Notes under the pieces: generated by a model
What the model was told of the DNA's origin: nothing
The model's input: the letters and a program-made list of their open reading frames with translations, nothing else
Database searches by the model: none
Origin: Salaquimonas sp041736675
GTDB taxonomy: Bacteria > Pseudomonadota > Alphaproteobacteria > Rhizobiales > Rhizobiaceae
Reading direction: 5' to 3'
DNA: 64,000 nucleotides
Assembly: GCA_041736675.1 (NCBI GenBank)
Contig: JBGSTD010000060.1
Coordinates: 34,542-98,541, forward strand
Program-made: the position numbers and the translations under genes
Part shown: positions 1 through 8,516 of the stretch, in pieces
Position numbering within the stretch: position 1 is the stretch's first letter
Layout of the letters: each line of letters begins with the position of its first letter

Positions 1-118
1 TGTTCTGCAATTCTGCTGGAAATTCCGATAACCCGTCTCCAAGTTCAATCAGATATTTGTATCTATCATCCCAGTCTTCCAGGAATTCAAAGTTTTCGAT
101 GATTTCATCAATTTTCAT
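1..118 (-). CDS. sufE: Cysteine desulfuration protein SufE (5' end only, cut by window edge)
   Basis: The first 39 codons of a minus-strand gene run off the left edge of the window. The visible N-terminus begins MKIDEIIENFEFLEDWDDRY and continues with YKYLIELGDGLSEFP, which matches the start of SufE proteins. SufE takes sulfur from the cysteine desulfurase SufS onto a conserved cysteine and passes it to the SufBCD iron-sulfur scaffold in the cytoplasm. The sulfur-accepting cysteine would lie beyond the window edge and is not seen. The ATG at 118 is the natural start for the family. No other suf gene is visible here. Confidence 0.85.
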   Translation of the reverse strand, partial: MKIDEIIENFEFLEDWDDRYKYLIELGDGLSEFPAELQN

Positions 119-197
119 GGGTACTAACCGCCGGTCTCTCACTGGTTTGGTTATACCCTATATAGGTGCCTAAACCGAATTTACAGCACTTGTGAAG

Positions 198-223
198 AAA
201 CAGCGGATCTTAAACGGCTGTTT
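198..223 (-). terminator. Possible weak terminator hairpin after the DUF5330 gene
   Basis: The arms AAACAGC (198-204) and GCTGTTT (217-223) form a 7 bp stem just past the stop codon of the minus-strand gene ending at 227. The following T-run is poor, so the hairpin may be only partly effective or incidental. Confidence 0.3.
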
Positions 224-226
224 GCT

Positions 227-577
227 TCAGTTGGCTGAAATGGACGAGGTTGATACAGGATCAACTGGTTGTTCGGCTTTGTCTGCCTGACTTCGGGCGA
301 TTTCACTGGAAGTGCCATAGCGCCCGTCCAGCCAGGTATAAGCGAGTTTGGCTCCTTCGCGCGCCTTCATTCCCATTTGTGAAATCAGTACACCCCCTGT
401 TTCACAGGTCTCAGCATTGCGTGCACAAAACGTGGACAGATCGGCAAACACAGATTGCGCAAGGCTGACTGTTTCCATTGTCGAAATGGATCGCTGTCCA
501 ACTGGCAAATCGCTCTGTTTGACCGGAATGAAAGCTATAACCAAGGTTAGCCAGAATGCTGCTCGAATTAAAAACAT
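227..577 (-). CDS. DUF5330 domain-containing small protein
   Basis: About 116 residues starting at MFLIRAAFWLTLVIAFIPVK, which is a single N-terminal membrane or signal segment. The rest contains a pattern (VSLAQSVFADLSTFCARNAETC) like that in the rhizobial DUF5330 family, including paired cysteines; the region is probably periplasmic. The function is unknown. The open frame extends to 646, but the start at 577 is preferred because GGAAAGGTGAGT lies just upstream of that ATG and the membrane segment then begins at residue 1. It stands alone between sufE and a divergent histidine kinase gene. Confidence 0.65.
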   Translation of the reverse strand: MFLIRAAFWLTLVIAFIPVKQSDLPVGQRSISTMETVSLAQSVFADLSTFCARNAETCETGGVLISQMGMKAREGAKLAYTWLDGRYGTSSEIARSQADKAEQPVDPVSTSSISAN

Positions 578-921
578 GATACTCACCTTTCCCAAGGCAA
601 TGGGTATCATGCCTGTTTTAAACCTGCGTTTGTAAGAGCCACTCAATTTGATTCAAATTTTAATGAATTGTCCTTCTATGGACTTTGGCATCTACCAAAC
701 CAAAAAAAGAAGAGTGGATTTTCGATTATGCCGTCAGTGATCGGAGCTTTAGCGGGGAAAATTCCAACAATCCAATACAGTAACCCTTTGTTCACTATAA
801 ATCGACTTTCGGCCCCGTTTCACCAATATCCATTCAAAAACTGCTTCTTCACTCTGCGTGTTTAGGATTGCATTAAAGCTGCTGTGAGACTCTGGCTGCA
901 CAGATATAAGGTGGCTTCGTA

Positions 922-2229
922 TTGCGTAAACAACAAATTCCTGTCTCCAATGAACCAAGGTCAGCGGCCTGTGCCGCCGATCTGGCAGTCATTGTGAAAG
1001 ATCTGAAAAAATTGGAAGATCTGGCGTCTTCGTTTGGCAACGCATCATTGTCCACACCCTGCAGTATACACGATGAAAATGGTGCATTGCTTTGGATCAG
1101 CCAAGCTGCAGCAGGGCAATTGGGCGTTGAAATTGGCCAGATCGGAAAAAGCTATCTCGAGCGCATTCATGTGCGGGACAGGGTAATCGTTGCGCATTTC
1201 CTGGCTTCATTGAACGATTGCGGAGTGGATGAACGCCGTACCGCGCAATTCAGAACAATTCCGTTTGGCAACAGTTCGCCTGTCTCCAAATGGTTTGAGA
1301 TCAATTTTACGGTGATTGAAGGTATATCGTCCCGATCAAAGTTCGGGTTGGTGACCTATCGCGACATATCAGACATCAAGCAGAACGAGGAATTTGCCGA
1401 ACAATTGCGTATTGAGGCTGAGCAATCAAACGTAGCAAAGAGCCAGTTTCTCGCCAATATCAGTCATGAATTAAGAACGCCATTGAATGCAATTCTGGGA
1501 TTTTCAGAGCTTCTGAATTCGCCCCTTATCACCAATATCGCGCCGGAAAAACGCTCCGAATATGTCAGCCTAATCCATCATTCTGCCAGCCATCTGCTTA
1601 CATTGCTCAATGGTATTCTGGATATGTCAAAAATCGAAAACGGCATGTACGAAATATTCCCCGAGTGTTTCAGCCTTTCGAAGACACTTGAAAATACGAC
1701 GGCCATGATGCGCGGACAGGCCGCTCGCAATTCGATTGAATTGGTGACTTCTGGTTTCGACGAATTGCCGGAAATTGTTGCAGATGAACGAGCTGTTAAG
1801 CAGATCGTCATCAATCTGCTGTCAAATGCAATCAAGTTTTCTGATGAGTACGGTAAAGTCATGATCATCGCAGAGCGCAAGGCGCGCACAATCGGACTGA
1901 CAATTGTTGACCAAGGTGTAGGTATCTCCGCGGAGAATCTCGAAAATCTGGGTAAACCGTTTTTTCAGGCAGACAGCAAATATGACAGAAAATACGAAGG
2001 AACCGGTCTTGGACTTTCCATCGTTAAAGGGCTTGTTGAACTCCACAATGGCAGCATCAGTTTCGCCAGCGAGCGTGGTAAAGGTACAACCGTTCGATTG
2101 ACATTGCCGATACACGGGAAGTCGGGACGTCAGATACCTGGTTCAAATGCGGTTGAAAAAATTACAGCCATCCATACCCAAAAAGTGGTTCATGACGATG
2201 GCATGCGGATTATCCGCAATACGGCGTAA
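922..2229 (+). CDS. PAS domain-containing sensor histidine kinase
   Basis: A 435-residue kinase without an obvious membrane segment, so it is probably cytoplasmic. A PAS-like region spans about residues 45-150. The dimerisation/phosphoacceptor box follows with ANISHELRTPLNAILGF (His182). The ATPase domain has an N-box near residues 295-310 (INLLSNAIKF), a G1 box VDQGVGIS and a G2 box GTGLGLSIVKGL. The H-box and N-box resemble the PleC/DivJ/PdhS-type alphaproteobacterial kinases, but no specific name is supported. No response regulator gene is adjacent. The start is a TTG with AAGG about ten bases upstream, so the exact N-terminus is uncertain. The peptidoglycan-binding protein gene follows after 9 bases, suggesting one transcript. 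Confidence 0.85.
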   Translation: MRKQQIPVSNEPRSAACAADLAVIVKDLKKLEDLASSFGNASLSTPCSIHDENGALLWISQAAAGQLGVEIGQIGKSYLERIHVRDRVIVAHFLASLNDCGVDERRTAQFRTIPFGNSSPVSKWFEINFTVIEGISSRSKFGLVTYRDISDIKQNEEFAEQLRIEAEQSNVAKSQFLANISHELRTPLNAILGFSELLNSPLITNIAPEKRSEYVSLIHHSASHLLTLLNGILDMSKIENGMYEIFPECFSLSKTLENTTAMMRGQAARNSIELVTSGFDELPEIVADERAVKQIVINLLSNAIKFSDEYGKVMIIAERKARTIGLTIVDQGVGISAENLENLGKPFFQADSKYDRKYEGTGLGLSIVKGLVELHNGSISFASERGKGTTVRLTLPIHGKSGRQIPGSNAVEKITAIHTQKVVHDDGMRIIRNTA

Positions 2230-2238
2230 GGAGTAATC

Positions 2239-2985
2239 ATGAAAAACGGCATCCTTGATTCCTTTTTTACCACGCTTCAGAACAACCCTTCAGCGGCGGC
2301 TGGTTCTTGCACGTTTGCAGTGGCATTTGCATTGGTTGCAGGCAATGCGTTCTATTCGCAGCCGGGAAGTCACCCTGATCCGATTTGGGCGACCCGCGAT
2401 CATACGATCACCCAGTCGATAGCGCCGCAGGTCAAATCTGTTAAACTGCTTGCTGTGCAGCCAAAGAGCATTCCCACCCCGGCAAGCGGGGATAGTGCGC
2501 GCCAGAAAATCTACTCCGGCCCGCAAAAGTCGGAGCTGATCGAGGCCGTTCAAAAAGCCTTGGTTCAGACAGGCGATTTCAAGAGTGCGATAGACGGATT
2601 GAACGGGCCGGTGACACGGTCCGCAATAATGGCCTATCAGGCAAGACACGCGTTGGAACAAACCGGTGAAGCTTCCAGGTCTCTGCTTGACTCAATATTG
2701 CAGGACAGCCCTGAGATCGTGAGCGCCGCGCCAAAAAAATCGATTGCAAGTTTGGTTGAGGACAGTTCCGCGACATCGCAATACGACCCCGCTTTGGTTC
2801 AAATGATCCAGAAGGGGATTACCAATGTTGGTGTTGCCAATATTGAAGCAGATGGTATTTTCGGTAAACAGACAGAAGCTGCGATCATGGATTTTCAACG
2901 CCGCAACAAGCTGGCTGTTACAGGCAGGCCAGAACCGACAGTATTGCAAAAACTGATCAATCTCGGCGCTTTGTCCCAAGGATAA
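2239..2985 (+). CDS. Peptidoglycan-binding domain protein with two PGB repeats
   Basis: A 248-residue protein with a membrane segment near residues 19-38 and a largely periplasmic remainder. Two PG_binding_1-like repeats are visible, at about 90-145 (GLNGPVTRSAIMAYQARHAL) and about 185-245 (ADGIFGKQTEAAIMDFQRR), the second followed by KLAVTGRPEPTVLQKL. Such domains bind cell-wall peptidoglycan. A linker of about 40 residues separates them. A good ribosome site (AAGGAGTAATC) precedes the ATG at 2239. It is cotranscribed with the upstream kinase gene and the following DUF1491 gene; a role in sensing or anchoring at the wall is inference. Confidence 0.8.
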   Translation: MKNGILDSFFTTLQNNPSAAAGSCTFAVAFALVAGNAFYSQPGSHPDPIWATRDHTITQSIAPQVKSVKLLAVQPKSIPTPASGDSARQKIYSGPQKSELIEAVQKALVQTGDFKSAIDGLNGPVTRSAIMAYQARHALEQTGEASRSLLDSILQDSPEIVSAAPKKSIASLVEDSSATSQYDPALVQMIQKGITNVGVANIEADGIFGKQTEAAIMDFQRRNKLAVTGRPEPTVLQKLINLGALSQG

Positions 2986-2998
2986 GCGAAGGCCACCC

Positions 2999-3349
2999 AT
3001 GCGCCTGAAGTCTTCTATATTTGTATCGGCCATCATGAGGGCTGAACAATCATCCGGCGCATTTGTAACCATTTTGCACAAAGGCTCCGAGGAGGCGGGT
3101 GCTGTTTTTTTCGTGCATCTGAAATCACCGGAAAGGGCTGATTTTTACTCCCCGGCTCCTCAAAGTCTAGTGGATGGAGCAGGCAGTTTCGACCGGTTGT
3201 TTGAACTGACAGGAACAGATCTCGATCCGTCGCAGATTGAAGCCAAGATAATGGCGCAAACAAAATTCGATCAGGATTGCTGGATTGTCGAAATCGAAAA
3301 GCCGGGCGAGTTTAATTCAATCTCCAAGGTCAAACCCTTTGACCAGTAA
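2999..3349 (+). CDS. DUF1491 family protein
   Basis: A 116-residue protein whose opening (RLKSSIFVSAIMRAEQSSGA) and closing (DQDCWIVEIEKP) segments match the alphaproteobacterial DUF1491 family, which has no known function. No membrane segment or signal peptide is visible, so it should be cytoplasmic. The ATG at 3000-3001 region follows GCGAAGGCCACCC, a fair ribosome site, 13 bases after the peptidoglycan-binding gene. It converges with the DUF2336 gene, with only two bases between the stop codons and no recognisable terminator. Confidence 0.8.
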   Translation: MRLKSSIFVSAIMRAEQSSGAFVTILHKGSEEAGAVFFVHLKSPERADFYSPAPQSLVDGAGSFDRLFELTGTDLDPSQIEAKIMAQTKFDQDCWIVEIEKPGEFNSISKVKPFDQ

Positions 3350-3351
3350 CT

Positions 3352-4596
3352 TCAACCGACAATCCGCTGATGGCTTGCGCGGGATGCATTTTGTGCATTG
3401 CGGGCTGACTTGGCAATCACCGACTGCTCTAAAGCATTGCGCCTGCGTTCAACTGCACGGCTGAAATTTCCTGCAGGCTGTTCAATTGCACGGGATGCAA
3501 AATCCGGCTTTGGAATATCAAACCTGGCTCCGATCTCATTGAAGATCATGCGGCAGATACCTGCATCCAGCTCCTTCAGCAAAGCCTTGGTCTTCGTGTA
3601 AGTCTCGAAATTCCTGCCTATGCGCGGGCAAAGCATCAGGATGAACTGCATATTCTGCGGCGATGGCATCCCAAGTGCCTTTACAAGATAGACAATTTCC
3701 TCGCCGCTCGCAGCCTGTATCAGTCGCAAAGTGGAAGCGCTATCTAGGCAGCAGAGATTTTCTATTTTGGAAGCCACTCCAGCATTGTCCAGTTTCCGGG
3801 CCAGATCCAGCAATTCGCGTGTTTCGCGGGTAGGCAATACCGCTTCAGGCCTTACTGCGGGAGTTTTCTCGACAATGGCTGATTCATCAACTTGGCTCTT
3901 TGACGCTGATGATGCCCGTCCAAGTTTTCCACCAACTCCAGCCAGCGCGACGATTTCATCACCGCTCAACCATTTTGGTGCAGGCATTTCCGGGGTGTCC
4001 AAGACAGGATGGTTTTCGCCCGCCATGACCTTTGGTCTGTCTTCAGATGAGTTGCCGACTTTTGGCGCATCAACTTTCTTCAAGGTGCTGATCGTGTGGC
4101 TGTCCATTGGAAGCCGCCGCTTGGCAATGATGTCAGCGTAGCTTTGGCCCTTTTTTCGAGCAATCGCCCGTAGATCAATGTCGCCCAAAACGGTCGAAAA
4201 CAGCAAGAAAGGCGCAGCGATTTCTTCACGGTCCTGGGCAAAATACAATGCGACTGCCCGCGGTGTAAAAGGTGATCTGGCAAGCATAGCTGAAATCAGG
4301 CGCCGATCCTGATCCTCGATACGGTCGATCAGTTGGTAGAAAACTTCCTTGAACTGTTCTATTTTCTCTCTTGAGGGACGGTTCAACCTTCCAAACTCAC
4401 GCGTTGTATCAATAAGAATGCGCGCCGCGCGATTTTTTTTGGGCGCAGCAGTAGTATTGAAAATTTCGAAATCTTTGGAACTAGTCAGGTTTGAATCGAT
4501 TGATGCTATATCTGGAGAAGGAGAACTGTTCCGAAATTCTTCACGGATTGCTTTTTCTGGTATTGTTAGTTTGAACTTGGCAGCGGAAGCCATCAT
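3352..4596 (-). CDS. DUF2336 domain-containing protein
   Basis: A 414-residue protein with the DUF2336 region in its N-terminal half, including EDQDRRLISAMLARSPFTP and VALYFAQDREEIAAPFLLFS. The family is common in Alphaproteobacteria; some members affect motility or surface attachment, but the biochemical role is unknown. The region around residues 180-260 looks disordered and the C-terminus is rich in Arg and Ala. No signal peptide is seen. The protein could start at either of two consecutive Met codons at 4596 and 4593. A CtrA-like box lies about 90 bases upstream. Confidence 0.75.
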   Translation of the reverse strand: MMASAAKFKLTIPEKAIREEFRNSSPSPDIASIDSNLTSSKDFEIFNTTAAPKKNRAARILIDTTREFGRLNRPSREKIEQFKEVFYQLIDRIEDQDRRLISAMLARSPFTPRAVALYFAQDREEIAAPFLLFSTVLGDIDLRAIARKKGQSYADIIAKRRLPMDSHTISTLKKVDAPKVGNSSEDRPKVMAGENHPVLDTPEMPAPKWLSGDEIVALAGVGGKLGRASSASKSQVDESAIVEKTPAVRPEAVLPTRETRELLDLARKLDNAGVASKIENLCCLDSASTLRLIQAASGEEIVYLVKALGMPSPQNMQFILMLCPRIGRNFETYTKTKALLKELDAGICRMIFNEIGARFDIPKPDFASRAIEQPAGNFSRAVERRRNALEQSVIAKSARNAQNASRASHQRIVG

Positions 4597-4683
4597 TTTC
4601 TCATCCAGGCAATTGAAGTATCTGACTGTTTCAGGTCAATGACGAATCACTGATCATCATGGAGAACATTGCTCCTGAATTTG

Positions 4684-4698
4684 TTAGCGAACTGTTAA
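4684..4698. promoter_or_regulatory. CtrA-like binding box
   Basis: TTAG-N7-TTAA at 4684-4698, one mismatch from the CtrA consensus TTAA-N7-TTAA. It sits in the divergent gap between the DUF2336 gene and the short ORF at 4775. CtrA controls cell-cycle and motility genes in Alphaproteobacteria. A single box of this type can occur by chance. Confidence 0.35.
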
Positions 4699-4774
4699 CC
4701 GTGTTGGAGTTCAATCAAATACAGGCCGCTTTAAAGTCGGTTGATTCGAGTTTTGAAATTTTGAGGAGCGGAAA

Positions 4775-4966
4775 ATGGGGAAATTGATAAAGTTTCCGGA
4801 AAGGCCGATGCGATCGATCAGTGCAACAAAAATGGTAAATGCTTTGGATAAACAGAAGCAGGCTGGCAAGCGATGTGCGCAACTGCTGTTTTTTACCGGC
4901 GTTCGTTATGACCGGACTAAAAGTCAAATCTCCCAAAGTTTGAATTCGCCATTGGGACGCATTTGA
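4775..4966 (+). CDS. Small hypothetical protein, 63 aa
   Basis: A short gene starting MGKLIKFPERPMRS, with a strong ribosome site (TTGAGGAGCGGAAAATG) directly upstream. The middle KQAGKRCAQLLFFTGVRYDR resembles short basic proteins seen in other Rhizobiales, where a segment like LFFTGVRYER recurs, but I know no function. There is no signal peptide or membrane segment. It stands alone between the divergent DUF2336 gene and the convergent DUF1254 gene. The good ribosome site and basic composition support a real gene rather than noise. Confidence 0.55.
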   Translation: MGKLIKFPERPMRSISATKMVNALDKQKQAGKRCAQLLFFTGVRYDRTKSQISQSLNSPLGRI

Positions 4967-4983
4967 AACCTGAAATGCCAAAC

Positions 4984-5541
4984 CTAGTAGGTGAAGCGGT
5001 CACACTTGATGTTTGACAGAAATTCCTGACTGTTTTCAATCCAGCTGTCGTCGGGCTGCAATACCCGGATAATTACAAATCCCTTGTTGATCTGTGATTC
5101 AATCACAACCGATGTTTCAACTTCCTCGGGTTGCGCTTCACGCAGTTCCAATGTCTGCAAAGGATTGACAATCAGCAAATCCAGTTTGTTGTCGATTGCT
5201 GTGCGGTTGTTCAGGGAATAGATTACCGCACCATTGTCATCAAAAACTGATGCAGACCAGAAAGTGGCTGTAACAGGGCCGGCCATTTTAAGAGGCGCCT
5301 CATCAAGATCAAATCGACATACACCGTAGGTAAAAAACGGATCAACTTCAGCGATAGCAGCGCCGGTTTCATTGTTCTTAAGCTTGGTGAAAGAGAATAT
5401 ATCTGTCCTTCCAGACAAGAAGGCCCAAGCATCTCGGGTGCCTAGTTTGGGGATCAGCAAAACGATAGAAATGTGAATCAGACCCGCCAATATCAGCCCC
5501 ATCGCGGTCAGATAAAGCACGCGCCACTTCATTGGATGCAT
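4984..5541 (-). CDS. DUF1254-like membrane-anchored protein
   Basis: A 185-residue protein with one N-terminal membrane helix (about residues 8-32) and a periplasmic remainder containing FFTYGVCRFDLDEAPLKMAG and ATFWSASVFDDNGAVIYSLN, as in the short rhizobial DUF1254 proteins. The last gene of a minus-strand set: its start overlaps the end of the DUF1214 gene by 13 bases, implying translational coupling. DUF1254 and DUF1214 are often joined in one long protein elsewhere; here they are separate. The function is unknown. Confidence 0.7.
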   Translation of the reverse strand: MHPMKWRVLYLTAMGLILAGLIHISIVLLIPKLGTRDAWAFLSGRTDIFSFTKLKNNETGAAIAEVDPFFTYGVCRFDLDEAPLKMAGPVTATFWSASVFDDNGAVIYSLNNRTAIDNKLDLLIVNPLQTLELREAQPEEVETSVVIESQINKGFVIIRVLQPDDSWIENSQEFLSNIKCDRFTY

Positions 5542-6110
5542 TCCTGTTTGACGATTTGGGGCATTTGCGGGTTTACCGGACCTGAGGTGCTCGTGACAGG
5601 TGTATCGTATACTCGAAGCACGACGTAAAATCCGCCTTTGCCGGAGACGCTGAGCCAGTTCCCGGCTTGCGGTCTTCTGCTCACGAAAATTCGAAATGAT
5701 CCGTCTGGAAATCTCAGGATGTTACCTGAATGCATGGCTGCCTTGCTGCCGCTCGTTGGTTCAAGCGCCGTCCCATCTTCGTGATAAGCAGCAATGGTCC
5801 ATAGCTTCGAGGGCGGCGTGATGCCTGATATTGAATACTCGCAATTCAGGTTGAGCGGTTCTCCCTGACCATCAGTTGTAGCCTCAAAGGCCAAACCTTC
5901 GGTGGCACCAAGCGGTATGATGCCATCCTTTGAAACCTTTGCCATGGTATATGGATCAGCTTCTGCTCCGCCGGCGAATGGCCATGCTGTCCACGGCCCT
6001 GCCTTTATGCCACCAAAACCATGGTTTCGCTTGATGGAATACCATGCGGTGGAAGCGCCAAGAAGCAACCCTATCGCTATAACAATGGTAACATTTATGA
6101 TTAAACGCAC
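5529..6110 (-). CDS. DUF1214 domain-containing protein
   Basis: A 193-residue protein with an N-terminal membrane helix (about residues 3-22) followed by an exported domain. The segments LNCEYSISGITPPSKLWTIA and NILRFPDGSFRIFVSRRPQ, then NWLSVSGKGGFYVVLRVYDT, are the typical DUF1214 core. It lies 54 bases downstream of the PBP1A gene and overlaps the DUF1254 gene. A role at the cell envelope is likely from location; the reaction is unknown. Confidence 0.75.
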   Translation of the reverse strand: MRLIINVTIVIAIGLLLGASTAWYSIKRNHGFGGIKAGPWTAWPFAGGAEADPYTMAKVSKDGIIPLGATEGLAFEATTDGQGEPLNLNCEYSISGITPPSKLWTIAAYHEDGTALEPTSGSKAAMHSGNILRFPDGSFRIFVSRRPQAGNWLSVSGKGGFYVVLRVYDTPVTSTSGPVNPQMPQIVKQECIQ

Positions 6111-6164
6111 GGGATCAGTGGCTCAAATGGGAGGTTGAAATAAAGAATCTGGATAAAGCTGGGA

Positions 6165-8345
6165 TCACTGGGCAGCCCGATCCTGCAATGGATTCGAGGC
6201 TACCACCTGAGGCTGCTTCACAGGTGCCACCTGCCTGAATCTTCTGGTTAAATCCCGTAGTGCCTTTTCTGCTCCTTCGGAAAGTGTCTTGGGTCGCAAT
6301 ACCGGTTGAATGCTTTCCGACAAATCAGTACCGGCAGGTTTTTCCGGAATGCCGGGCAATGGGTTGTCAATAAAAGGGATGGGCTTCAGATCAATGTTCT
6401 GATGGGCAAAAGTCATAAACTGTTGCCAGATCATCGCGGGCAGGCTTCCGCCTGTCAACTTGCGGGTTGGAAGATAGTTATCATTGCCCATCCACACCGC
6501 GGCAACGTAGTTTCCGGTGAACCCGCAAAACCATGCATCGCGATAGGAGTTTGTCGTGCCTGTTTTCCCTGCCGCACGAATCCCCTCAAGCGCAGCTGCC
6601 TTGCCGGTTCCCCATTCCGGGATCTGGGCCATCATTCTGTTCATGACACTGACCGTCCGCTCGTCCAAAACCCGTTCACTTGGAATGATTGTTTTGCGGT
6701 AATCATACAGAATATCACCCTGGGCATTTGTCAGTTGCAATATACCATGACGATTGAGTTTGTATCCGCCTGTCATGAAAGCGCCGTAGCTGGTTGCCAT
6801 TTCATTGACTGTCAGGCCATTTGCGCCAAGCACCATGGCAGGAGAAACGACCAGTTCGGATTCAATTCCCATAGCACGGGCTGTTTCAACAATTTTCTTT
6901 CCGCCAATACCGGGGCGACCGTCCGCTCCAACATAGAACTTGACCGGGATAGTGTTGATCGAGCGGACTATCGCTTCAGTAACAGGAATGGCTCCACGAA
7001 AGCGACCTGCATAATTGCCCGGACACCAGGATCGTCCTGCGGTGGTAACGCAGATCGGGCCATCGACCACGCGGCTGTTTTCCTCAAGTTTCAGTTCCCG
7101 CACAGCGGTTGCATAAACGAAAGGTTTGAAGGAAGAGCCAGGTTGGCGCCGCGAGTTGGTTGCGCGGTTGAACTGGCTTTCGCCATAGTCATTGCCCCCG
7201 ACCATCGCGCGCACTGCTCCTTCGTTGTCGAGAACAACCATAGCTGCTTCGCTTACATTCTTCTCTTTGCCGAACTGGCGCAAATGGGTTGAAATTGCCT
7301 CTTCTGCCGCCTTTTGCAAGTCGACATCCACGGTGGTTTTGGCAAAGAAGCTTTTCTCAGGCAGACCGCGGGCGATCTGCTGAACTTCTTCAAAAGCCCA
7401 ATCAAGAAAATAGTTGGGGCCTTCAACATCCGCTCGTTCCACCGGTGTCGCGGGTTTCTTGCGAGCGGCGACCACCTGGCCCTCGGTCATGAAGCCGGCT
7501 TGTACCATATTGGTAAGCACTTCGTTTGCCCGAGCCCTGGCATTTGGCAGATTGACATGCGGCGCATATTTCGTCGGGGCCTTGAAAAGTCCTGCCAGCA
7601 TGGCTGCCTCGGCCAGGGTCAAATCCTTGGCGCTTTTGTCGAAGTAAAATTCTGATGCGGCAGTAATTCCGAAATTTCCAGCGCCCATGTAGGCCCTGTC
7701 GAGATAGAACTTCAAAATCTCTTTCTTCGTCAGGTTGGTTTCAAGCCAAAAGGCGAGAAATGCCTCCTTGATTTTTCGTTCAATCGTTCGTTCGTTCGTC
7801 AAGAAGAGATTTTTTGCTAGCTGCTGGGTAATTGATGAGCCGCCTTGCACGACCGAGTTTGCCCGAACGTTTTCGGCCAGTGCTCTCGATAGCCCCAGAA
7901 AGTCGATGCCGTAATGTTCAAAGAACCTGCGGTCTTCGGTTGCCAGCACCGCCTTTATAAAATAGTCAGGCAATGTGTCCAGTTCCTCAGAGTCGGCCTG
8001 CCTGACGCCTCGGCGGCCGACTTCCTTGCCGTATCTATCAAGGAAAACGACTGAAAAATCTTCCTTGTCGCGCCAGTTTTTCTGCGTCTCCTCAAAAGCC
8101 GGAAGCGCCAGAGCCAAAAGCAATATCAAGCCGACCAGACCGATCGTCATCCCTTCGTCGACTACTTCAACGAGAGCCTTTCTGAAGCCGGAGACACGGA
8201 ATTTCTGGAAAAATACGGTAATGTTTTCCCAGCGTTCAGATCCATCTGCGCGCATGCGGTAAAGCGAGGAATCGATCCAGGAATCCAGTTCCAGGAGCCA
8301 TTTGTTCCTCTTCTTCTTGCCATTATTGTCAAACGGATTGCGCAC
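6165..8345 (-). CDS. Class A penicillin-binding protein 1A (transglycosylase/transpeptidase)
   Basis: A 726-residue bifunctional peptidoglycan synthase. After a basic cytoplasmic N-terminus comes one membrane helix (about 66-84). The GT51 glycosyltransferase domain shows ATEDRRFFEHYGID with catalytic Glu137, GGSSITQQLAKNLFL and RKIKEAFLAFWLE. The transpeptidase domain has the three expected motifs: SSFK with nucleophile Ser404, SIN at 462-464 and KTG at 594-596. It polymerises lipid II in the periplasm and cross-links stem peptides. The C-terminal tail after about residue 660 is proline- and basic-rich. It is the first gene of an operon with the DUF1214 and DUF1254 genes. Rhizobial annotation often uses mrcA/ponA-type names; I leave the symbol open. 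Confidence 0.93.
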   Translation of the reverse strand: MRNPFDNNGKKKRNKWLLELDSWIDSSLYRMRADGSERWENITVFFQKFRVSGFRKALVEVVDEGMTIGLVGLILLLALALPAFEETQKNWRDKEDFSVVFLDRYGKEVGRRGVRQADSEELDTLPDYFIKAVLATEDRRFFEHYGIDFLGLSRALAENVRANSVVQGGSSITQQLAKNLFLTNERTIERKIKEAFLAFWLETNLTKKEILKFYLDRAYMGAGNFGITAASEFYFDKSAKDLTLAEAAMLAGLFKAPTKYAPHVNLPNARARANEVLTNMVQAGFMTEGQVVAARKKPATPVERADVEGPNYFLDWAFEEVQQIARGLPEKSFFAKTTVDVDLQKAAEEAISTHLRQFGKEKNVSEAAMVVLDNEGAVRAMVGGNDYGESQFNRATNSRRQPGSSFKPFVYATAVRELKLEENSRVVDGPICVTTAGRSWCPGNYAGRFRGAIPVTEAIVRSINTIPVKFYVGADGRPGIGGKKIVETARAMGIESELVVSPAMVLGANGLTVNEMATSYGAFMTGGYKLNRHGILQLTNAQGDILYDYRKTIIPSERVLDERTVSVMNRMMAQIPEWGTGKAAALEGIRAAGKTGTTNSYRDAWFCGFTGNYVAAVWMGNDNYLPTRKLTGGSLPAMIWQQFMTFAHQNIDLKPIPFIDNPLPGIPEKPAGTDLSESIQPVLRPKTLSEGAEKALRDLTRRFRQVAPVKQPQVVASNPLQDRAAQ

Positions 8346-8516
8346 GATGCGAACCTCACTTAGGGAAAGGTAGTTTTCTATACCAGAAAATGCGGCGATT
8401 TGGAGTTTTTTTGCGGCAGATGGTGCAATCTTTTGGCTTCTGGTAAAGAGCCTTGTTTAATGGTCCACCACATACCTTGATAAATAATCAGGGCTGAACG
8501 AAAATCAGGATGCAAA

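Noticed and set aside
6306..7292. 328-codon open frame on the plus strand
   Set aside because: It lies antisense to the PBP1A gene, whose motifs are certain. The translation is cysteine- and histidine-rich without family features, so it is a shadow frame.
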